This document shows, in pieces, positions 1-5,209 of a stretch of DNA of 5,209 bases; within the stretch, counting starts at the first letter, position 1, and each line of letters starts with the position of its first letter. The stretch covers positions 1 to 5,209 of the forward strand of contig DJXI01000030.1 of the NCBI GenBank assembly GCA_002449695.1, read 5' to 3'. A program made the position numbers and the translations under genes. The stretch comes from Verrucomicrobia bacterium UBA7008. GTDB taxonomy: Bacteria; Verrucomicrobiota; Kiritimatiellia; RFP12; UBA1067. The notes under the pieces are model-generated. The model did no database searches and was not told where the DNA came from. It worked only from the letters and a program-made list of their open reading frames with translations.

Positions 1-25
1 TGTTGCCGTTTCTATAGAATCCTAG

Positions 26-240
26 CCCCCCTCGACTTCTAGAGCCCGAGTATCGCGGGCGGGGCGCGGGAAGTCGGCCCGGGCACGTCAAGAGCGACCC
101 TCCGCGCGGCTCGCACCAACGCGCGTTGCGGTCAGTGGTCGCTCTTTCCGAGCGAGGCGATTCAAGAGGCCGAGCGATGAGCCGGGCCGATCTTCCCACG
201 CACAGCCCGCCACCACTCTTCGGACTTTTGAAGGGGTCCT
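26..240 (-). ncRNA. Candidate structured RNA (long rod-like fold), family unknown
   Basis: Seen by eye: nested complementary arms pair 29-31 with 234-236, 36-39 with 230-233, 43-47 with 222-226, 48-51 with 215-218, 58-63 with 206-211, 64-66 with 199-201, 68-73 with 192-197, 74-82 with 182-190, and 90-99 with 137-146, about 50 base pairs in all. The 15-bp central arm has a single bulged base (191) and the 10-bp inner arm is perfect. Mismatches 67/198 and 45/224 are C-A on the plus strand but G.U on the minus strand, which argues that the minus strand is the transcribed one, as for the neighbouring genes. A 35-nt strand (147-181) faces only 7 nt (83-89), giving a large asymmetric bulge like a branched or bubble region. 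A further weak outer arm (8-12 with 244-248) is possible. A 6S-like rod is conceivable, but I recognise no conserved 6S sequence, and the SRP RNA tip motif is absent. A MITE-like inverted repeat is the main alternative. No clear promoter was found. Confidence 0.4.
90..146. repeat. Perfect 10-bp inverted repeat with 37-nt loop
   Basis: AAGAGCGACC at 90-99 and GGTCGCTCTT at 137-146 are exact reverse complements. The loop between them contains the perfect palindrome CAACGCGCGTTG (117-128). This is the apical arm of the larger fold at 26-240, listed separately because it stands by itself as an exact repeat. Confidence 0.75.
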
Positions 241-306
241 GCAAAAACTTCTGAGCGAGCATCTTCCCCACTGCGCGCCGCATGAAACGAGAAAGGACAC
301 CGGGCT

Positions 307-993
307 TCAGGCGAAGGTCACGCGGACGGGGCCGTGCATGCGCCAGCACGCGCGCACATCGTCGACCGTCGGCGCGACGTAGATCGGCGTCGCCTGGTGG
401 CGGAACCACGTGTCCTGCCGCTTGGCGAGCTGGTACGTGCGCGTCAGAATCTTGTCGCGGTCGTCCCCGTCGCGGTAGCCGATCGCGCGCGACGCCGTCC
501 GCGACCAGACGGGATAGCGCGCCTTGAGCCGCCGCTTCTCCTCCGCCAGCCCCGCCATGAACATGTCGTCGAGCCGCGCGGCGATGCGCGCGCGCACGAC
601 GGCGCGGTCGATCTGGATGACGGGATAGGCCGGCGGCGGCATCGTCCAGGCGCGGTCGAGCCCGCGCAGGAGCGCCGAGAAGTAGAGCCCCGTGCCGCCG
701 ACGATGATGAGCGGCCGGTCGCGCGGCACGTCGCGGACCCACGCCGCCGCCGCACGCAGCCACGCGCCCGACGAGAATTCCTCGGCGGGCGTGACGAGAT
801 CGACGCCGCCCATGCCGAACTCCTCGATCTCCGCGCGCGGCGGCTTGGCGGTGCCGATGTCCATGCCCTTGTAGACGAGCATCGAATCGGCGCTCAGGAT
901 GCGCGCGCCCATTTCGCGCGCGAGCGCCGCGGCGATGGCGCTCTTGCCGCTCGCGGTCGGGCCCGCGAGGATGTAGGCGTCACGCTCCAGCAT
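307..993 (-). CDS. miaA: tRNA dimethylallyltransferase, short form lacking the middle domain
   Basis: MiaA transfers a dimethylallyl group from DMAPP to N6 of adenosine 37 in tRNAs that read codons starting with U. The 228-residue product has the P-loop GPTASGKS (11-18), the substrate segment ADSMLVYKGMDIGTAKP (35-51, with the catalytic Asp36; the family usually has Gln where Leu39 is), the GGTGLY motif (99-104, with the conserved Thr101), an AIGYRD segment (170-175) and the C-terminal AKRQDTWFR (190-198). Usual bacterial MiaA is about 300 residues. Between GLYFSALLRGLD (ending at 113) and the helix starting near IDRAVVRARI (128) the roughly 65-residue helical insertion, with its HPND..RI.RALEV motif, is absent without any frameshift. 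The ATG at 993 lies inside the end of lspA (14-base overlap), with purine-rich GAGAAG just upstream, implying translational coupling. It is the last gene of the dksA-lspA-miaA unit. Identity is firm; full activity is inferred. Confidence 0.93.
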   Translation of the reverse strand: MLERDAYILAGPTASGKSAIAAALAREMGARILSADSMLVYKGMDIGTAKPPRAEIEEFGMGGVDLVTPAEEFSSGAWLRAAAAWVRDVPRDRPLIIVGGTGLYFSALLRGLDRAWTMPPPAYPVIQIDRAVVRARIAARLDDMFMAGLAEEKRRLKARYPVWSRTASRAIGYRDGDDRDKILTRTYQLAKRQDTWFRHQATPIYVAPTVDDVRACWRMHGPVRVTFA

Positions 994-1471
994 GTTTCTT
1001 CTCGCCGCCGAACGACAGGAGGAGCAGCAGCCCCGCCGCGACGCTGATGTAGACGTCGGCGAGGTTGAAGCAGGGAAAGTGGTGGACGCCCCAGTGGAAA
1101 TCGAGGAAGTCGATCACGTAGCCGCGCACGGCGCGGTCGAGGAGGTTGCCGAGGATGCCGGCGTAGACCAGCCATTCGGCGACGCGCCCCGCGACGCGGC
1201 GCGCGCCCGTCGCGGCCGTCTGGAAGAGCTCGCGCCGCTGCCAGACGAGAACGGCGAGCGCGACGACGGCGAACGCCGCGAGCGGCCACACCTGCCCCTG
1301 GAAAAGGCCCCACGCCGCACCGCGGTTCTCCACGTAGGCGAGGTTGAAGAAGCCGGGCACGACGGAAACCGCCGCTTCGCCTTTCAGGCGGGCGGCGGCG
1401 AGCTCCTTGGTGATCGCGTCGGCGAGCGCGAGGTTCGCGACGACGGCGAAGATGGTGACGAACGTGCGCAT
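980..1471 (-). CDS. lspA: Lipoprotein signal peptidase (signal peptidase II)
   Basis: LspA is the inner-membrane aspartyl peptidase that removes signal peptides from diacylglyceryl-modified prolipoproteins. The 163-residue product has the family motifs in order: an N-terminal membrane helix with Asp18 and Lys22, VENRGAAWG (47-55), a membrane helix around 61-77, AGILGNLLDR (104-113) followed by GYVIDF (117-122), and FNLADVYI (135-142) in the last helix. Asp121 and Asp139 correspond to the catalytic pair. Length is normal for the family. I chose the ATG at 1471 and not the in-frame upstream start at 1504, because the 11 extra residues would be hydrophilic, lie before the first membrane helix and overlap the dksA coding sequence. 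The chosen ATG shares one base with the dksA stop (TGATG), typical of coupled translation, and there is no good Shine-Dalgarno sequence of its own. The 3' end overlaps miaA by 14 bases. Confidence 0.96.
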   Translation of the reverse strand: MRTFVTIFAVVANLALADAITKELAAARLKGEAAVSVVPGFFNLAYVENRGAAWGLFQGQVWPLAAFAVVALAVLVWQRRELFQTAATGARRVAGRVAEWLVYAGILGNLLDRAVRGYVIDFLDFHWGVHHFPCFNLADVYISVAAGLLLLLSFGGEKKHAGA

Positions 1472-2241
1472 CAGACGCGGTTGCGCTCCAGCTCGCTCTG
1501 GCACTCCATGCAGGTGAGCACGAACGGCTGGTTGACGAGGCGCGGCTTGCGGATGAGCTGGCCGCAGTGCGTGCAGACGCCGTAGGTGCCGTCGTCGATG
1601 CGGTGCAGCGCCTCCTCGATCTGCTGGATGATGCGGTTGATGTTGCCCATCTGGCCGAGCGCCTGCAGGCGCAGCGTCTGGTTGGTGCCGTCGCCGCCGT
1701 CGGCCTCGTGGTCCTCGGCCTCGTTGAAGCCCGTCGCCTTCATCGCGTTCACGCCGCTGAGCGCGCGCTCGCGCTCGGCGAGGAGGCGCTTGCGGAAATC
1801 CTTGAGGTCCGCCTCGGGGAACTGCGCCGTCTCCTTGCCCTGCTTGCGCGTCGTCGGGCGGCGCGACAGGCGGATCGCCGTCTCGCTTGCCTGCTTGTCG
1901 GCGTCGATCTTCGCCGAGCGCGCCTTCATCGCCTGCGCGATGCTCTGAGCCATCGCCGCCGCCTTCGCGGTGTCGATGGGGTTGATCGGCTCGACCGTCG
2001 GCTTGACGACGACCGTCGGCTTGCGGATGATGCGCGGCGGGACGCGGTTGGGATTCTTGTCCTTCTTGATCTTGATCGGCGGATCGTCCAGATTGACCAC
2101 GATCTTCCGCGCCGCCGGCGCGGCGGGCTTCTTCGCCACCGCGGGCTTCTTCGCCGCGGGCGCTTTCTTCGGCGCCGGCTTCTTCGCCGCCGGTGCCTTC
2201 TTGGCGGGCGTCTTCGTCTCGTTCTTAATCGTGAAAGCCAT
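1471..2241 (-). CDS. DksA/TraR-family zinc-finger regulator with Lys/Ala/Pro-rich N-terminal tail
   Basis: DksA/TraR proteins enter the RNA polymerase secondary channel and modulate promoter activity. The 256-residue product ends in a C4 zinc finger, CTHC...CMEC, with Cys223, Cys226, Cys244 and Cys247 (C-X2-C-X17-C-X2-C, the spacing of E. coli DksA). It is preceded by a helical region (about 143-215) whose tip, around AEDHEADGGD (175-184), is acidic as in DksA but does not match its DxxDxA exactly. This conserved part is about 115 residues; the first 140 or so are extra. Residues 10-46 are repeats of AKKPA/APKKA type, strongly basic and probably disordered, followed by a basic, proline-rich linker. 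Such tails resemble histone H1-like proteins and may bind nucleic acid (inference). It has its own promoter and a strong Shine-Dalgarno, and heads the unit with lspA and miaA. Family assignment is firm; whether it acts as true DksA is uncertain. Confidence 0.92.
   Translation of the reverse strand: MAFTIKNETKTPAKKAPAAKKPAPKKAPAAKKPAVAKKPAAPAARKIVVNLDDPPIKIKKDKNPNRVPPRIIRKPTVVVKPTVEPINPIDTAKAAAMAQSIAQAMKARSAKIDADKQASETAIRLSRRPTTRKQGKETAQFPEADLKDFRKRLLAERERALSGVNAMKATGFNEAEDHEADGGDGTNQTLRLQALGQMGNINRIIQQIEEALHRIDDGTYGVCTHCGQLIRKPRLVNQPFVLTCMECQSELERNRV
2125..2212. repeat. Degenerate coding repeat for the AKKPA tail
   Basis: On the plus strand the unit (G)GGCTTCTTCGCC recurs about five times at irregular 15- and 18-base spacings (for example starting at 2125, 2143 and near 2175). 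It encodes the PAKK/PAPKK motifs of the N-terminal tail of the DksA-like protein. The spacing keeps the frame, so expansion or contraction changes tail length only. Confidence 0.6.
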
Positions 2242-2247
2242 GTCGGG

Positions 2248-2255
2248 CCTCCTTT
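2248..2255 (-). promoter_or_regulatory. Strong Shine-Dalgarno sequence for the dksA-like gene
   Basis: The minus-strand sequence AAAGGAGG lies 6 bases before the ATG at 2241. It fixes the start and is by far the best ribosome binding site in the window; the other genes depend mostly on overlap with the upstream gene. Confidence 0.9.
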
Positions 2256-2285
2256 CAGTTGGTCGTCAAATTCATTCCGGCGCGC

Positions 2286-2294
2286 ATTATATCA
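2286..2294 (-). promoter_or_regulatory. Extended -10 promoter for dksA-lspA-miaA
   Basis: The minus strand reads TGATATAAT, a consensus TATAAT (2286-2291) with the extended TG one base upstream. It sits in the only AT-rich patch of the plsC-dksA gap. No good -35 box is found at 16-18 bases, which is tolerated by extended -10 promoters. Transcription would begin near 2279, giving a leader of roughly 38 bases that includes the Shine-Dalgarno sequence. The assignment assumes a normal housekeeping sigma factor. Confidence 0.65.
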
Positions 2295-2333
2295 AAAATT
2301 GTCATCTTTGGGGCGAACAATTCCTCGCCGTCG

Positions 2334-3032
2334 TCACACGCCGAGAGCCGCCGCGAGGCGCGCGGTGAGCGCGACGGCGTGGCGGTGGTCGTTCGCGCCT
2401 TCGGGCACGATCGTTTCGCGGTACGCGAGGCGGATGCGGATGATGCGATCTCCGACGTCCCACCACGGCTGGCCCTTCGCCAGCACGACGGGATCGTAGT
2501 CGATGCGGTAGACGTCGATCGGCGCGCGCGTCGCGAGCGCGAGCCGCGCGGCCCCGCGGTGGAGCTTCGCGCCGCCGCGCGTCCCCTGCGGGAAGATGAC
2601 GACATTCACGCCGCGCGCGAGGCAGCCGCGCACCTCCTCGACCGTCCGCGTCGCGCCGGTGTCGTTGGCGATGAACACCTTGCGGACGACCGCCGACAGA
2701 AACGGATTGCGCTTCGCCGCCGCCTTCACGATGCAGACCGCGTCCGGCAGCTGCGCGAGAAGCACGCAGATGTCGATGAGCGAAACGTGGTTCATCACGA
2801 CGAGCCGCCCGGTCGCGCGCCTGACGCCGACGGCCTCGACCGTGTAGAGCCCCGTCACGCGCGCGAGCGCGACGAAGAGCCGGTAGCCGAAGCGCACGCC
2901 GACGCGTCCCCACGCGCGCGGCACGCACGGCAGCGGCAGGAGCAGCGCGAACGGCAGGGCGCAGAGCCCGTAGGCGAGAAAGAACGCCCCGGAGAGCAGC
3001 GCGCGCGGCAGACGGATTCCGGGGCGGGTCAT
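2334..3032 (-). CDS. plsC: 1-acyl-sn-glycerol-3-phosphate acyltransferase family protein (PlsC-like)
   Basis: PlsC-type enzymes acylate lysophosphatidic acid to phosphatidic acid at the membrane during phospholipid synthesis. The 232-residue product starts with a hydrophobic segment (about 11-36), then has the catalytic block NHVSLID (81-87, H-X4-D with His82 and Asp87), the KAAAKRNPF segment (103-111, equivalent to the K....P acyl-acceptor region) and block III FPQGTRGG (147-154), where most family members have FPEGTR. The Gln form is, from memory, seen in some PlsC groups, so it need not mean loss of activity. Length is typical. The ATG at 3032 lies 10 bases after the ruvA stop with no obvious Shine-Dalgarno sequence, so it is probably cotranscribed and coupled to ruvA. 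It ends 92 bases before dksA. The fold family is firm; the exact acyl acceptor (lysophosphatidate or another lysolipid) cannot be told from sequence. Confidence 0.87.
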   Translation of the reverse strand: MTRPGIRLPRALLSGAFFLAYGLCALPFALLLPLPCVPRAWGRVGVRFGYRLFVALARVTGLYTVEAVGVRRATGRLVVMNHVSLIDICVLLAQLPDAVCIVKAAAKRNPFLSAVVRKVFIANDTGATRTVEEVRGCLARGVNVVIFPQGTRGGAKLHRGAARLALATRAPIDVYRIDYDPVVLAKGQPWWDVGDRIIRIRLAYRETIVPEGANDHRHAVALTARLAAALGV

Positions 3033-3042
3033 GACGGCGGGC

Positions 3043-3644
3043 TTACTTCTTGCCGCCCGACAGCGCCAGACGGATGATCGTTTCGGTGTCCTTCACGTCC
3101 GGGTTGCGCGCGAGCACGTCGCCGACCATCTTGTTCGCCGTCTCCTCGTTGAAGCCGAGCGCGGCGAGCGCGAGGATCGCGTCGCGCAGAATCGGCGCCT
3201 CGGACGCCTTGCCGCCGCCGCGCTGCGTCGCCGCCAGCGCCTCGATGGCGTTCACCTTGTCCTTCAGCTCCAGGCAGATCTTCTCCGCCGTCTTCTTGCC
3301 GACGCCCTTGATGGACGAGAGACGCTTCGCGTTGCCCGAGGCGATGGCGAGCGACAGCTCCCCCACCGAACCGCCCGAGAGGATCGCGAGCGCGATCTTC
3401 GGGCCGACGCCCGAGACGGCCGTCAGCTTCGCGAACATCTCGCGCTCGGCAACGGTCGCGAACCCGAAGAGCGTTTCATCGTCCTCGCGCACGACATGGC
3501 AGACGAGCAGCTTCACCTCGCCGCCGACCTTCGGCAGGCGGTCGAAGGTGGACAGCGGGATCAGCACCTCGTAGCCGAGCCCCGCCGCCTCGACGACGAC
3601 GTGCGTCGGATCCTTTTCCGCCAGCGTGCCCCGGACGTATGCGA

Positions 3645-3648
<4 letters not shown>
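3043..3648 (-). CDS. ruvA: Holliday junction branch migration protein RuvA
   Basis: RuvA tetramers bind the four-way DNA junction and load the RuvB motor during recombinational repair. The 201-residue product has the usual length and three domains: an OB fold (1-62) beginning MIAYVRGTL, with the acidic pin residues Glu55 and Asp56 in VREDDETLFGF; a double helix-hairpin-helix domain with LTAVSGVGPKIALAIL (75-90) and IKGVGKKTAEKICLELKD (113-130); and, after a Gly-rich linker (144-146), a C-terminal RuvB-binding domain with ILALAALGF (158-166). The ATG at 3648 gives exactly the family N-terminus, although the frame stays open further upstream inside valS. The start overlaps the valS stop as ATGA, and no independent ribosome binding site is visible. 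ruvB and ruvC are not next to it here. Confidence 0.97.

Positions 3649-5209
<1,561 letters not shown>

Larger units (their letters stand above)
8..306. other. Gene-free region downstream of miaA
   Basis: No convincing coding sequence is present. The only open frame of any size (minus strand, 88-300, 70 codons) has no recognisable motif and runs through the long inverted repeat described separately. I find no tRNA, rRNA, tmRNA or RNase P signature sequence and no GC hairpin followed by a T-tract that would be a standard terminator for the miaA transcript. What the region does hold is extensive self-complementarity between 26 and 240, a perfect 12-bp palindrome at 117-128 (CAACGCGCGTTG), and an 8-bp direct repeat CCGAGCGA at 148-155 and 170-177. 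Bases 1-25 are more AT-rich and include the palindrome TTCTATAGAA (10-19). Confidence 0.6.

Noticed and set aside
68..82. Possible RNase P RNA core (sequence similar to GGAAAGTCCGGGC)
   Set aside because: The match is partial, the other conserved RNase P blocks are missing, and the segment is explained by pairing with 182-197.
88..300. Minus-strand 70-codon open frame downstream of miaA
   Set aside because: It has no recognisable motif and no convincing ribosome binding site, and it is composed largely of the arms of the long inverted repeat.
307..993. miaA as a frameshifted pseudogene
   Set aside because: The frame is uninterrupted and motifs before and after the missing domain are intact, so a clean domain loss explains it better.
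334..1047. Plus-strand open frame (237 codons) opposite miaA and lspA
   Set aside because: Its composition is Arg/Ala/Asp-rich shadow coding; the opposite strand carries all conserved motifs of MiaA and LspA.
1472..1504. Upstream in-frame start for lspA at 1504
   Set aside because: The added 11 residues are hydrophilic and not family-like, and the ATG at 1471 overlaps the dksA stop in the classic TGATG form.
2312..2329. Possible rho-independent terminator after plsC
   Set aside because: The stem is only five to six pairs (GGCGA/TCGCC) and the nearest T-run on the minus strand is more than ten bases downstream, so it does not meet the usual pattern.
1567..2499. Long plus-strand open frame (310 codons) across dksA
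   Set aside because: It is an Arg/Leu-rich shadow of the GC-rich minus-strand genes, has no family motif, and crosses the dksA promoter and Shine-Dalgarno sequence.

Overview
The window is a compact, GC-rich bacterial chromosomal segment in which every convincing gene lies on the minus strand. Read in the direction of transcription (right to left), the order is valS (5' part beyond the right edge), ruvA, plsC-type acyltransferase, dksA/traR-type zinc-finger protein, lspA, a short miaA, and then about 300 bases with no convincing gene. There are no IS elements, CRISPR arrays, tRNA or rRNA genes that I can see.

Region by region: 3645-5209 is the C-terminal 520 codons of valyl-tRNA synthetase. 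It is joined by a 4-base stop/start overlap to ruvA (3043-3648), which is followed after 10 bases by plsC (2334-3032). A 92-base, comparatively AT-rich gap (2242-2333) carries an extended -10 box and a strong Shine-Dalgarno sequence. It probably starts a second transcription unit: dksA-like (1471-2241), lspA (980-1471, sharing one base with the dksA stop) and miaA (307-993, overlapping lspA by 14 bases). These are housekeeping jobs (tRNA charging, Holliday-junction processing, phospholipid synthesis, RNA-polymerase control, lipoprotein maturation, tRNA modification), packed by translational coupling and not forming one pathway.

Organism: the dksA-lspA adjacency is, as I recall it, also found in Chlamydia, and the long Lys/Ala/Pro tail on the DksA-like protein would fit a high-GC member of the PVC superphylum (Verrucomicrobiota, Kiritimatiellota, Lentisphaerota). 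This is an inference from gene order and style, not a proven assignment.

The most interesting signals are not the genes themselves. (1) The region downstream of miaA (about 26-240) can fold, as minus-strand RNA, into a rod of about 50 base pairs with two G.U pairs that exist only on that strand; it is a candidate structured RNA. (2) valS carries non-family-like peptide stretches that coincide with palindromic DNA. Two of these (5120-5154 and 3985-4020) look like copies of one short palindromic element in opposite orientations; the third (4496-4543) has a perfect 8-bp hairpin next to a tandem repeat. They resemble in-frame protein-invading palindromic elements. (3) MiaA lacks its usual middle insertion domain. 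(4) The DksA-like protein has a histone-H1-like basic tail.
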